In this document: positions 16,671 through 23,506 of the stretch, in pieces
Position numbering within the stretch: the first letter of the stretch is position 1
Layout of the letters: every line of letters begins with the position of its first letter
Assembly (NCBI GenBank): GCA_017631955.1
Contig: JAGBSJ010000002.1
Coordinates: 1-35,504 of the forward strand
Origin: Clostridia bacterium
GTDB lineage: Bacteria; Bacillota; Clostridia; Oscillospirales; Acutalibacteraceae
Direction: 5' to 3'
Length of the DNA stretch: 35,504 nucleotides
The notes under the pieces: generated by a model
The model's database searches: none
Seen by the model: only the letters and a program-made list of their open reading frames with translations
Told to the model about the DNA's origin: nothing
Position numbers and translations under genes: made by a program

Positions 16671-17388
16671 CTTTATTTTCTCCTTTTCTTTTCTCCAATG
16701 CTATATTTGTAATTAAAACAGCCACACCTGAAATAATCAAAAGAATTATTACAGGAGCCATAAAATGCCAAGTGAATGGTTGTGCTATATTTCCGCCCAT
16801 TACTGAGTAAGTCCAGAGTTTAATGAAGTACCCCGCAACCGATGCAATCATAAATTTGCCGAATGGGAATTTGATTCCACCGTAAAACTGACTCGCCATA
16901 TTTATAGGTACTGACGGAATAAGTCGTATAAGAAATAGTACGCCTAATTTTGTCTTGCCCGCGTGTTTTAGCATTTCGCTTACATTTTCATATTTTCTTA
17001 GCTTATGAAGTGCAACACCTTCGTCAAATCGTCTGCCGTACCAATAAACAATTGAAAGTGTTATTGAAAATCCCGCCACATTGAGTGGGACTGCAAGTGC
17101 GGGCTCAAACATAACACCTGTCATAATCATAATAAAAGGGAATGGAATAGGCACAACAGATTTAAGAGCATAAACCCCAAGAATTGCAAGGCCAATAAGC
17201 CATCTGTTTTCAAGCGATTGAATAAAATCCTGCAGTTTACCGAGAGCCCACAAAAATTCTGCCCATCCGCCTTCGGCAACTTTCGTGCTCATAACAAGCG
17301 TGATTACAGTAAGCAGAATTGCCACCGCAAAAAGTCCGATTGCGCTAAGATTCATAGCGCCTTTTCTGTCAAGATTTCGTTTTTCCAT
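16642..17388 (-). CDS. TVP38/TMEM64 (VTT-domain) membrane protein
   Basis: 248-aa integral membrane protein. After a short basic N-terminus there is a hydrophobic helix (AIGLFAVAILLTVITLVM). A VTT/DedA-like domain follows, with ALKSVVPIPFPFIMIMTGVM, the central GVLFLIRLIPSVPINMASQF segment and GYFIKLWTYSVMGG. A last helix leads to a charged tail. VTT proteins are linked to lipid scrambling/flipping in other systems; the bacterial role is unsettled. I chose the ATG at 17388, 6 nt after AAAGGGG; the ATG two codons earlier abuts that site. It is the first gene of the seven-gene operon, with its own promoter at 17437-17465. Confidence 0.82.
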   Translation of the reverse strand: MEKRNLDRKGAMNLSAIGLFAVAILLTVITLVMSTKVAEGGWAEFLWALGKLQDFIQSLENRWLIGLAILGVYALKSVVPIPFPFIMIMTGVMFEPALAVPLNVAGFSITLSIVYWYGRRFDEGVALHKLRKYENVSEMLKHAGKTKLGVLFLIRLIPSVPINMASQFYGGIKFPFGKFMIASVAGYFIKLWTYSVMGGNIAQPFTWHFMAPVIILLIISGVAVLITNIALEKRKGENKDGTTQCIEE

Positions 17389-17436
17389 CTGCATCCCCTT
17401 TCTTTAAGATTTTTATGCACATAAATATACATTATA

Positions 17437-17465
17437 ATTTTATAATATTTATGGCAAAAGGTCAA
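17437..17465 (-). promoter_or_regulatory. Promoter of the TVP38-galK-peptidase operon
   Basis: Minus-strand TTGACC (17465-17460), 17-bp spacer, TAAAAT (17442-17437). It lies back to back with the plus-strand promoter at 17475-17503, separated by only about 10 bp between the two -35 boxes. Confidence 0.72.
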
Positions 17466-17474
17466 TATTTTTTA

Positions 17475-17503
17475 TTGTTATATTAAGTAATATATGGTAG
17501 AAT
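17475..17503 (+). promoter_or_regulatory. Promoter of the hydroxyacid dehydrogenase-PHP unit
   Basis: TTGTTA (17475-17480), 17-bp spacer, TAGAAT (17498-17503) with TG one base before the -10. Transcription would start near 17510, ahead of the Shine-Dalgarno at 17524-17533. Confidence 0.7.
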
Positions 17504-17537
17504 ATATACACTAAATTACCGTTAAGGCGTGATTATT

Positions 17538-18497
17538 TTGAAAATAGTAGTGCTTGACTCTTACGCTCTTAATCCTGGAGATTTATCTTGGGATTGGCTT
17601 GAATGTTTAGGTGAATGTGAAATCCATCATCGCACACCTGGAGAAAAGATTTTAGAAAGATGCAAAGGTGCAGAGATTATTCTTACAAACAAAACTCCGC
17701 TTACCGCAGAAACTCTTGAAAAATTACCTGACCTTAAATATATTGCCCTGCTCTCAACAGGTTATAACATTGTTGATTGTGATTGTGCAAAGGGTCGAGG
17801 AATTCCTGTTTCGAACATTCCCGCTTACTCAACAAATGCAGTTGCACAACTTACTTTTTCATTGATTTTAGAGATTACAAATGCAGTCGGTCTTCACAGT
17901 GAAAGCGTAAAGAATGGTGATTGGAGTGCCTGTCCCGATTTCTGTTACTGGAAAACTCCACTTACAGAATTGTGCGGTAAAACTCTTGGCATTGTGGGCT
18001 TTGGCCAAATTGGTCAGGCGGTCGCCGATATTGCAGAAGCATTCAAAATGAATGTGGTTGCAGTTTCAGGCCACGAAACCGACCAGAGTCATCGCAAGAA
18101 TTTCAAGTGGGTTGATATGGAAACACTAGCAAGTGAAAGTGATATTGTTTCTTTCCATTGTCCGCTTACAGAAAAAACAACAGGTCTTGTAAACAAAGAT
18201 TTTATCGACAAATGCAAAGATGGTGCAATCATTATAAATACAAGTCGCGGTCCGGTTGTAAACGATAAAGATTTAGCAGACGCCTTAAACAACGGAAAAC
18301 TCCGCGGTGCAGGTCTTGATGTGCTTACAGTTGAGCCACCAAAAGCAGATAATCCATTGCTTAAAGCTAAGAATTGTTTCATCACTCCGCATATTGCTTG
18401 GGCGGGCTTTGAAACAAGAGAGCGCCTTATGAATATTCTTAAAGAAAATGTTACTGCATATCTTAATGGTACTCCGCAGAATATAGTAAATAAATGA
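17538..18497 (+). CDS. D-2-hydroxyacid dehydrogenase (glycerate dehydrogenase-like)
   Basis: 319-aa NAD-dependent oxidoreductase of the D-isomer 2-hydroxyacid family. The cofactor loop GIVGFGQIGQAVA is followed by the catalytic triad: Arg in NTSRGPVVND, Glu in DVLTVEPP and His in TPHIAWAG. It resembles hydroxypyruvate/glycerate dehydrogenases (HprA group) and lacks the ACT domain of long SerA. The start is judged to be TTG at 17538, because AAGGCGTGAT (17524-17533) matches the 16S tail and is well spaced for that codon; the GTG at 17529 lies inside it. The product begins MKIVVLDSYALN. A PHP gene follows by 10 nt. The actual 2-keto acid is unknown. Confidence 0.85.
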   Translation: MKIVVLDSYALNPGDLSWDWLECLGECEIHHRTPGEKILERCKGAEIILTNKTPLTAETLEKLPDLKYIALLSTGYNIVDCDCAKGRGIPVSNIPAYSTNAVAQLTFSLILEITNAVGLHSESVKNGDWSACPDFCYWKTPLTELCGKTLGIVGFGQIGQAVADIAEAFKMNVVAVSGHETDQSHRKNFKWVDMETLASESDIVSFHCPLTEKTTGLVNKDFIDKCKDGAIIINTSRGPVVNDKDLADALNNGKLRGAGLDVLTVEPPKADNPLLKAKNCFITPHIAWAGFETRERLMNILKENVTAYLNGTPQNIVNK

Positions 18498-18507
18498 GGT
18501 AATTATT

Positions 18508-19782
18508 ATGGCAAAATATAAAATTACAAACCCTTATGAAAGCGTAACCCACTTACTCGGCAATATGGAGCATCACTATAAAACAAACTTACATACACAT
18601 TCAACTTATAGTGATGCGAATGATACTATGACTGATATGATTATGGGATTTTATGACAATGATTTTGACATTGTTGCTTTTGCAGAACATGGAATTTTAG
18701 GTAAGTACTGGAATGAAAAGCCAACTCATATTCCATTCTTTAATTTCCAATATTTATGGCACGGTAAACGTAGTTATTTAACTGAAGAACAATATAAAGC
18801 AATCAAATCTGGTACATATAAAACAGAAAAGAACACACGAACAAAAACTCGCGGTCTTAACGATGTACCAAACGCTATCGAGTGCAACATGTTTACAATT
18901 ATGAAAAACCACGTAAATGGTTATTTCACAGATAATGCTTATGAGGGCGTTCAGGGTCTTGAATACGACTACGAAATCCCAATGGAACTTATTGAAAAAA
19001 GTGGCGGTATTTCTCACATTAATCATCCAACAGATTTGTTGCAGGCGAAGAAAAATCCTGATTGTTGCAAAGACCCGAAAAATGTTGCATTCTTTGCAAA
19101 TCTTATTATGAAATACCCATCATGTATGGGTATAGAAGTTCTTAATATGTATGATATTCCAAATCGTAGCGACAGAATTTTGTGGGATGAACTTTTGAAA
19201 CTTCTTACACCTTATGGCCGTAAAATATTTGGATTTTCAAACAGCGACGCTCATCAGGTTGACCAGATTGACACCGCATTTATGGATTTCATTCTCCCTG
19301 AATATTCACTTGATACACTCCGCAACGCTATGGAAACAGGCACATTCTTCTCAATCGCACGCTACGCTAAAAACGAGTTAGGCGAAGATTTCAAAGGTGA
19401 AGGTGTTTGCCCACGAGTTACTGAAATTATTGTTGATAACAATAACGATACAATCACACTTACAGGTGTTAACTGCAAAGAAATCGACTGGATTGCAGAC
19501 GGTGAAATTATTAAAACAGAAACAATTGAAGCAGACGGCGATTTGACAACTGTAATTAATCTCTCTGATTATTCTGACAAAATCAGTTGTTATGTGCGCG
19601 CACAACTTAAAGGTCAGGGCGGAATTTGCTTAACTCAGGCATTTATTCTTGATGATGGCAATATAGAATCACTTAAAAAACCGATTCTTAAAGAAGTTAT
19701 GACAAAAGAGCAAAAGAAGAAACGCAAATTCTACTCAAAGAAACTCGGTGTTATTTACGGAAAACTTACAAAGAAAATATAA
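18508..19782 (+). CDS. PHP-domain metal-dependent phosphoesterase-like protein
   Basis: 424-aa protein of the polymerase-and-histidinol-phosphatase superfamily. Metal ligands seen: LHTHSTYSD (His29, His31, Asp36), AEHG (Glu60, His61), SHINHP (His170, His173) and SNSDAHQ (Asp247, His249). Between the second and third motifs is an insert of about 100 residues rich in Lys and aromatic residues. After the PHP core, residues about 310-385 form a beta-rich domain like that of CehA/McbA-type PHP proteins, followed by a basic tail (KEQKKKRKFYSKK). It is in one unit with the hydroxyacid dehydrogenase, 10 nt downstream of it. Substrate unknown; a phosphate ester linked to 3-carbon acids would fit the neighbour, but that is a guess. 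Confidence 0.75.
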   Translation: MAKYKITNPYESVTHLLGNMEHHYKTNLHTHSTYSDANDTMTDMIMGFYDNDFDIVAFAEHGILGKYWNEKPTHIPFFNFQYLWHGKRSYLTEEQYKAIKSGTYKTEKNTRTKTRGLNDVPNAIECNMFTIMKNHVNGYFTDNAYEGVQGLEYDYEIPMELIEKSGGISHINHPTDLLQAKKNPDCCKDPKNVAFFANLIMKYPSCMGIEVLNMYDIPNRSDRILWDELLKLLTPYGRKIFGFSNSDAHQVDQIDTAFMDFILPEYSLDTLRNAMETGTFFSIARYAKNELGEDFKGEGVCPRVTEIIVDNNNDTITLTGVNCKEIDWIADGEIIKTETIEADGDLTTVINLSDYSDKISCYVRAQLKGQGGICLTQAFILDDGNIESLKKPILKEVMTKEQKKKRKFYSKKLGVIYGKLTKKI

Positions 19783-19795
19783 GACAACGTGGTGA

Positions 19796-19849
19796 AGGTG
19801 AAGCTGTATAACGATACCGCGAGCCGAAAGCAAGGAAGCATTGTAAAAA
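19796..19849 (+). repeat. 54-bp direct repeat, copy 1
   Basis: Begins AGGTGAAGCTGTATAACGAT and ends GGAAGCATTGTAAAAA. It matches 19901-19954 at 53 of 54 positions (C at 19818 against T at 19923). It contains the small hairpin GC-T-GTAT-aacg-ATAC-C-GC. Confidence 0.95.
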
Positions 19850-19900
19850 TATACACTCTCATAATTTTTGAGCAGATTTTTTTGCAAGGCAATCTTGCTG

Positions 19901-19954
19901 AGGTGAAGCTGTATAACGATACTGCGAGCCGAAAGCAAGGAAGCATTGTAAAAA
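19901..19954 (+). repeat. 54-bp direct repeat, copy 2
   Basis: Second copy, starting 105 bp after copy 1 and ending 16 bp before the rpsU -35 box. CTTGCT just upstream (19894-19899) can pair either back with GCAAG (19885-19889) or forward with AGCAAG inside this copy (19934-19939), so two RNA folds compete. Confidence 0.95.
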
Positions 19955-19970
19955 ATATGCCAAAAATATG

Positions 19971-19999
19971 TTGACAGTTGACTTTTGGTGTTGTATAAT
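19971..19999 (+). promoter_or_regulatory. Perfect-consensus promoter of rpsU
   Basis: TTGACA (19971-19976), exactly 17 bp, TATAAT (19994-19999): full sigma-70/sigma-A consensus in both boxes. Expected start near 20006, 30 nt before the ATG. Confidence 0.93.
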
Positions 20000-20035
20000 A
20001 CACACTGTATCCCAGTGTAAAGGGAGGGATTTTTA

Positions 20036-20212
20036 ATGAGTCAGGTAAAAGTTAAAGAAAACGAGTCCTTAGAAAGCGCTCTCAGAAGATTTAAGAGACA
20101 GACTTCTCGTGACGGTGTCATTCAGGAAGTTAGAAAAAGAGAGCATTACGAAAAACCTTCTGTAAAAAGAAAGAAGAAGTCTGAGGCAGCCCGTAAGCGT
20201 AAGTTCAAATAA
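20036..20212 (+). CDS. rpsU: 30S ribosomal protein S21
   Basis: 58-aa very basic protein, beginning [20 protein letters not shown] and ending in the Lys/Arg-rich tail [13 protein letters not shown], the normal form and length of bacterial S21. S21 sits on the 30S platform near the 16S 3' end and helps translation initiation. AGGGAGGG lies 6 nt before the ATG. It is driven by a perfect-consensus promoter and followed by a terminator that lies only about 20 nt before yqeG. It is too short for ordinary ORF filters. Confidence 0.96.
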   Translation: MSQVKVKENESLESALRRFKRQTSRDGVIQEVRKREHYEKPSVKRKKKSEAARKRKFK

Positions 20213-20244
20213 TCTTATGCTTTTTTAGGCGTGTTCAAAAGAAA

Positions 20245-20282
20245 AGCGGGTAATCCCTCAGCGGAATACCCGTTATTTTTTA
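20245..20282 (+). terminator. Terminator after rpsU
   Basis: Stem AGCGGGTA (20245-20252) with TACCCGTT (20267-20274), 8 bp including one G-U pair and a 14-nt loop, followed by ATTTTTTATTT. The yqeG ribosome site begins a few bases later, so leakage through it probably supplies yqeG. Confidence 0.75.
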
Positions 20283-20299
20283 TTTCAGGAGAATTTATT

Positions 20300-20818
20300 A
20301 TGGTTTCACCTATGCCAAAATACCGTTACAAGAGTGTTCTTGATATTTCAGTTGAAGATTTACATAAAATGGGTGCAAAAGCAGTTGCCCTTGATATTGA
20401 TAACACAATTTGTAACGACGGAAAACAAAATTGCATTAACGGTCTTGAAGAATGGATTGAAAATGTACAGAATGCAGGTGTTCGCGTTATGATATTATCT
20501 AACGCTATGCCACGACGTCCTAAAAACATTGCAAAACGATTAGGTCTTTCATATCTAGCTATGGCAAGAAAGCCCAAATCCCATAAACTTCTTAAAGCCG
20601 CAGAAATGATGAATATCAATATAAGTGAGCTCGCTATGGTGGGTGACCAGCTTTTTGCAGATGTAATGGCTGCAAATGATTGCGGTGCTATTGCAATCCG
20701 CGTTGAGCCACTTGAAGGTGAAACTCGTTTTAAGAAATTTTACGAAAGACGTCAAGCAAAAGAAACTCCCGTTTTGAAAGAATTTGAAAAATTACACGGA
20801 TTTGGTTACTATGATTAA
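20300..20818 (+). CDS. yqeG: YqeG-family HAD phosphatase
   Basis: 172-aa HAD superfamily, subfamily IIIA phosphatase of the YqeG group found widely in Firmicutes. VALDIDNTIC gives the nucleophile Asp32 and acid/base Asp34; VMILSNAM is motif II; ARKPKSHK carries the motif III Lys; MVGDQLFADVMAAN supplies the Mg-binding Asp. I chose the ATG at 20300 with AGGAG 9 nt upstream. A longer GTG reading from 20231 would run through the rpsU terminator. The 3' end overlaps the next gene by 8 nt. The plant relative dephosphorylates phosphatidylglycerol phosphate; whether this one does is unproven. Confidence 0.88.
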   Translation: MVSPMPKYRYKSVLDISVEDLHKMGAKAVALDIDNTICNDGKQNCINGLEEWIENVQNAGVRVMILSNAMPRRPKNIAKRLGLSYLAMARKPKSHKLLKAAEMMNINISELAMVGDQLFADVMAANDCGAIAIRVEPLEGETRFKKFYERRQAKETPVLKEFEKLHGFGYYD

Positions 20819-21878
20819 AGATTTACAGAAATTATTACGCGAACAACAAAGTGGTACTTGCGCTTTGATTGTCTCCCCTGAAAACAGAAAATATTTTACT
20901 GGATTTGAGTCATCTGACGGCTTTTTGCTTGCAAGCGTTGACCGCGCAGTATTTATTACTGACGGCAGATACATTGAAGCCGCAGAAAAACAGATTTCAA
21001 ACTGTGAAGTGCGACTTCTCGGCAAAACATTCCCACAAATTGCAGAAATCCTTAAAGAAATGAATTGTAGCAGATTACTTGTTGAATCAACACGAATGAC
21101 TGTTTCTACATACAATTCACTTAAAGGCGTGCTTAAAAAAATCCCAGTATCAACCGACACTACTCTTGATGCTCTTATCAACACACTTCGCTCAATCAAA
21201 ACCGAAGCAGAAGTTGAAAGCATTGTTAAAGCGCAAAGAATTGCAGAAGATGCATTTGAACATATTCTTAAATTCATCAAAGTGGGCGTTACTGAAAAAG
21301 AAATTGCACTTGAATTGGACTTTTATATGCTTCGTCACGGTGGCAAGGGACTTTCTTTTGAAACTATTGCAGTAAGCGGTAAAAATTCATCAATGCCTCA
21401 CGGTGTACCAAGTGATAAGAAAATCGAAAATGGTGATTTTATCACTATGGATTTCGGCACAATCATTAACAGTTACCACAGTGATATGACAAGAACAATC
21501 GCGGTAGGTTTTGCTACTGACGAAATGAAAAATGTGTATGACGCTGTACTTCGTGCACAACAAAATTGCCTCAGCAATATTAAAGCCGGCATCAGTTGTA
21601 AAGATGGTGACGAATTTGCCCGCTCTGTTTTACGTGATGCAGGTTTAGGTCAGTATTTTACACATTCAACAGGTCATGGCGTAGGTGTTGAAATTCACGA
21701 ATTCCCTAACCTTTCACCCGCATCTGACAGCGTTTTACAAACAGGCAACATTGTAACTGTTGAACCAGGAATTTATATTCCTGAAAAATTCGGTGTAAGA
21801 ATTGAAGATATGGCTCTAATTACAGAAAATGGTTGTAGGAATCTTACAAACGCGCCAAAAGAATTGATTATTTTATAA
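20811..21878 (+). CDS. M24 Xaa-Pro aminopeptidase/dipeptidase
   Basis: 355-aa metallopeptidase of the M24B (YqhT/PepP/PepQ-like) group that cuts peptides before or after proline. N-terminal domain residues 1-125 (creatinase-like), then the pita-bread catalytic domain with all five ligands: MDFGT (Asp214), SDMTRT (Asp225), STGHGVG (His289), VEPG (Glu318) and IEDM (Glu332). The length is typical. I chose the ATG at 20811, which overlaps the yqeG stop by 8 nt and implies coupling; a TTG at 20784 would lengthen it by nine residues. In many Firmicutes this peptidase adjoins efp, which is not seen here. Its 3' end overlaps the converging small gene by 11 bp. Confidence 0.92.
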   Translation: MIKDLQKLLREQQSGTCALIVSPENRKYFTGFESSDGFLLASVDRAVFITDGRYIEAAEKQISNCEVRLLGKTFPQIAEILKEMNCSRLLVESTRMTVSTYNSLKGVLKKIPVSTDTTLDALINTLRSIKTEAEVESIVKAQRIAEDAFEHILKFIKVGVTEKEIALELDFYMLRHGGKGLSFETIAVSGKNSSMPHGVPSDKKIENGDFITMDFGTIINSYHSDMTRTIAVGFATDEMKNVYDAVLRAQQNCLSNIKAGISCKDGDEFARSVLRDAGLGQYFTHSTGHGVGVEIHEFPNLSPASDSVLQTGNIVTVEPGIYIPEKFGVRIEDMALITENGCRNLTNAPKELIIL

Positions 21879-22131
21879 AAAACGCAGTGATTATTGCCCC
21901 TACCCCTGCCGACGTGAGCAATTCAGCAATAAAAAACGCTTTGCTTTTGATTTTTTGTTTGCGAGTTTTTGGCACACCGGCAGACTTTTTTATACTTTTC
22001 AAGGCATTGCCTTTTAATTTACTTTCACTTTCGGCGGAATATTCGGGACGAACAAAAAACAGGGCCTTTTCAAAATATTCGCACCCTGTTTCATGAATTT
22101 CAAGCACTTGACGGTTAACACCCTTGACCAT
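21868..22131 (-). CDS. Small conserved hypothetical protein with C-terminal membrane helix
   Basis: 87-aa protein beginning MVKGVNRQVLEIHETGCEYF. The first half is soluble, with a YFEKALFFVRPEY segment. A basic linker (KTRKQKIKSKAF) leads to one hydrophobic helix at the end (AELLTSAGVGAIITAFF). It therefore probably points into the cytoplasm, tail-anchored. I recall similar small proteins of unknown function in Ruminococcaceae and related Clostridia but know no experimental role. GAGGA lies 8 nt before the ATG. Its last 11 bp overlap the end of the M24 gene on the other strand, with no terminator in between. Confidence 0.65.
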   Translation of the reverse strand: MVKGVNRQVLEIHETGCEYFEKALFFVRPEYSAESESKLKGNALKSIKKSAGVPKTRKQKIKSKAFFIAELLTSAGVGAIITAFFIK

Positions 22132-22207
22132 AGTAAAAATCCTCGCAATTCGCTTTTGTTATATTCACAGATATTGTTGGATTTTTAGTAATTTTTATAC
22201 TAATCTT

Positions 22208-22223
22208 TGTGAACTTTTTCACA
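22208..22223. promoter_or_regulatory. CRP/FNR-like palindrome
   Basis: TGTGAACTTTTTCACA equals TGTGA-N6-TCACA, the classic CRP half-site arrangement, and is a perfect 6-bp inverted repeat with a 4-nt centre. It lies about 77 bp upstream of the minus-strand gene starting at 22131. Confidence 0.4.
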
Positions 22224-22294
22224 GAAAAATTTGTCAATATGGGATTTTAACCAAAAATTATTACAATAAAATTTATACAAATAGTATAAAGTAC

Positions 22295-22328
22295 TTTTCA
22301 ACGAAATTGTTGAAAACTCTGTTGAAAA
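22295..22328. promoter_or_regulatory. Three GTTGAAAA half-sites
   Basis: An 8-bp inverted repeat TTTTCAAC (22295-22302) / GTTGAAAA (22309-22316) with 6-bp spacing, followed 4 bp later by a further direct copy GTTGAAAA (22321-22328). It looks like an operator for a dimeric regulator. Confidence 0.4.
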
Positions 22329-22564
22329 TGTTTATAACTCCCGCGAAAATCAATAGTTCATCGCGATTTTTTCCATTTTTCGACAATTCAATAAAAAGTT
22401 TGTTAAAAATATGTCAAATACAAATTGTTGTAAACACTTGACAATTTATACAGAATGGAACACACCTGTGTTATAAATTATCTAAAATTTTTGTGCATTT
22501 TCACATTAGTATTATTTAATAGAATTTTCATAAAATTTTGTCTATTTTGCAAAGGATTTTTCTT

Positions 22565-23365
22565 ATGAAAAACAACTTTATTATTCCCCTACCCAAAACT
22601 TTTAACCTTGCACTTTGTCTTGACTGCGGCCAGGCATTTCGTTGGCACAACGACGGTTCAAAATGGTGCGGTGTAGCATACGGAAAATACATTACAATTG
22701 AACAGACAGAGACAGAACTGATTTTTCACAACTGTACAGAAGAAGATTTTAATTCAATCTGGAAAAACTATTTCGACCTTGACTGTGATTATGAAAAAAT
22801 AGTGTCAGAATATGACGACAACTACTTAAAACAAGCGGTCAAAGAGTACAACGGAATAAGAATTCTTCGTCAGGACCCGTGGGAAGCACTTTGTTCGTTT
22901 ATTATTTCGCAAAACAATAATATTCCGCGAATTAAAGGTATTATCGAGCGTCTTTGTGAAGAGTTTGGCGACGGCGAAACAAGGCAGAAAACATTCCCTT
23001 CTGCCGAAAAACTTGCCACTCTTACGGTTGAGGACTTAGCGCCACTCCGCGCGGGTTTTCGTGCAAAATACATTATAGATGCGGCACAGAAAGTAGCAAA
23101 CGGAGAAATTGATTTCCAGAAAATCAAAAACGAGCCAATTGAATTTGGCCGTGAAGAATTGCAGAAAATCAAAGGCGTAGGGGCAAAGGTTGCAGAGTGT
23201 ACTCTTCTTTACGGATTTCACAAAATTGAGGCATTCCCCATTGACGTATGGGTAAAGCGAATTATGGCAGAGATGTACCCTGACGGATTGCCTGAATGCA
23301 CAAAAGGCACTGAAGGTATTGCACAACAATATTTATTCCATTGGCGAAGAATGCAGAACAAATGA
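22565..23365 (+). CDS. 8-oxoguanine DNA glycosylase (OGG1-type HhH-GPD)
   Basis: 266-aa base-excision repair glycosylase/AP lyase of the OGG1-like group. The N-terminal OGG domain (LDCGQAFRW, about 19-27) is followed by DPWEALCSFIISQNNNIPRI and the helix-hairpin-helix KIKGVGAKVAECTLLYG, which carries the lyase Lys208. FPIDVWVKRIM supplies the catalytic Asp227. This Lys plus Asp pair separates it from AlkA, which has no Lys. The length fits bacterial Ogg enzymes. I chose the ATG at 22565, with AAAGGA about 9 nt upstream; the longer TTG reading has no site. It appears to be a single-gene unit before the small-RNA candidate. Confidence 0.9.
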   Translation: MKNNFIIPLPKTFNLALCLDCGQAFRWHNDGSKWCGVAYGKYITIEQTETELIFHNCTEEDFNSIWKNYFDLDCDYEKIVSEYDDNYLKQAVKEYNGIRILRQDPWEALCSFIISQNNNIPRIKGIIERLCEEFGDGETRQKTFPSAEKLATLTVEDLAPLRAGFRAKYIIDAAQKVANGEIDFQKIKNEPIEFGREELQKIKGVGAKVAECTLLYGFHKIEAFPIDVWVKRIMAEMYPDGLPECTKGTEGIAQQYLFHWRRMQNK

Positions 23366-23383
23366 CAATTATTGTCTAAACCC

Positions 23384-23412
23384 TTGACTTTAAGCCGTTT
23401 CTTTGATATTAT
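23384..23412 (+). promoter_or_regulatory. Promoter of a candidate small RNA
   Basis: TTGACT (23384-23389), 17-bp spacer, TATTAT (23407-23412). There is no gene downstream on this strand before a strong terminator at 23463-23500, so it should drive a transcript of about 80 nt. Confidence 0.7.
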
Positions 23413-23418
23413 CTAGTA

Positions 23419-23500
23419 AATCAAATATGGTTATATCTCGTCACCTTGACGAGTGAAAAAGGAACCCCATCACAATTTTGTGATGGGGTTTTGGGTTTTT
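23419..23500 (+). ncRNA. Candidate small RNA of about 80 nt
   Basis: Bounded by a good promoter (23384-23412) and a perfect terminator. The predicted RNA has a first hairpin CTCGTCA/TGACGAG (23437-23443 with 23447-23453), a single-stranded purine stretch GTGAAAAAGGAA, and the 12-bp terminator stem. It also contains a nine-codon frame ATG...TGA at 23427-23456 (MVISRHLDE) without a ribosome site. I do not recognise it as a known RNA family. It lies next to, and points toward, the 3' end of the two-TM gene at 23507. It could be a trans-acting sRNA or, if read-through occurs, antisense to that gene. Confidence 0.5.
23463..23500. terminator. Strong bidirectional terminator
   Basis: Perfect 12-bp stem AACCCCATCACA (23463-23474) with TGTGATGGGGTT (23479-23490), 4-nt loop, TTGGGTTTTT after it on the plus strand and CCTTTTTC after it on the minus strand. 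It ends both the candidate RNA and the minus-strand operon whose last gene stops at 23507. Confidence 0.92.
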
Positions 23501-23506
23501 ATTAAG

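Larger units (their letters stand above)
19783..19970. other. Non-coding spacer between the PHP gene and the rpsU promoter
   Basis: No open frame looks real here; frames read on the minus strand across it are simply translations of the repeat. It contains two 54-bp direct repeats (listed separately), a small stem GCAAGgcaatCTTGC at 19885-19899 and a T-rich run at 19877-19883. No clear terminator for the PHP gene is seen. Confidence 0.6.
22132..22564 (+). other. AT-rich intergenic region with palindromes
   Basis: 433 bp without a credible gene. It holds TGTGA-N6-TCACA at 22208-22223 (CRP/FNR-type consensus spacing); TTTTCAAC-N6-GTTGAAAA at 22295-22316 with a third half-site GTTGAAAA at 22321-22328; and TGTCAA/TTGACA arms at 22412-22417 and 22438-22443. 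It must carry the promoters of the divergent genes at 22131 and 22565, but I could not choose a convincing -35/-10 pair for either. Confidence 0.6.

Noticed and set aside
19735-20003. Minus-strand frames with repeated MLPCFRLAVSLYSF-type peptides
   Set aside because: They arise from the two 54-bp DNA repeats read in two frames, have no ribosome site and overlap the rpsU promoter.
20792-21280. 162-aa minus-strand frame
   Set aside because: It is the mirror of the M24 peptidase gene, which has full motif support on the plus strand.
22124-22441. 105-aa plus-strand frame in the AT-rich spacer
   Set aside because: Starts at TTG, has no ribosome site, low-complexity Ile/Lys/Phe/Tyr composition and no domain-like pattern.
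22438-22477. TTGACA plus TATAAA as promoter of the OGG-type gene
   Set aside because: The boxes are 28 bp apart, too far for a normal promoter; no -10 occurs at 16-18 bp.
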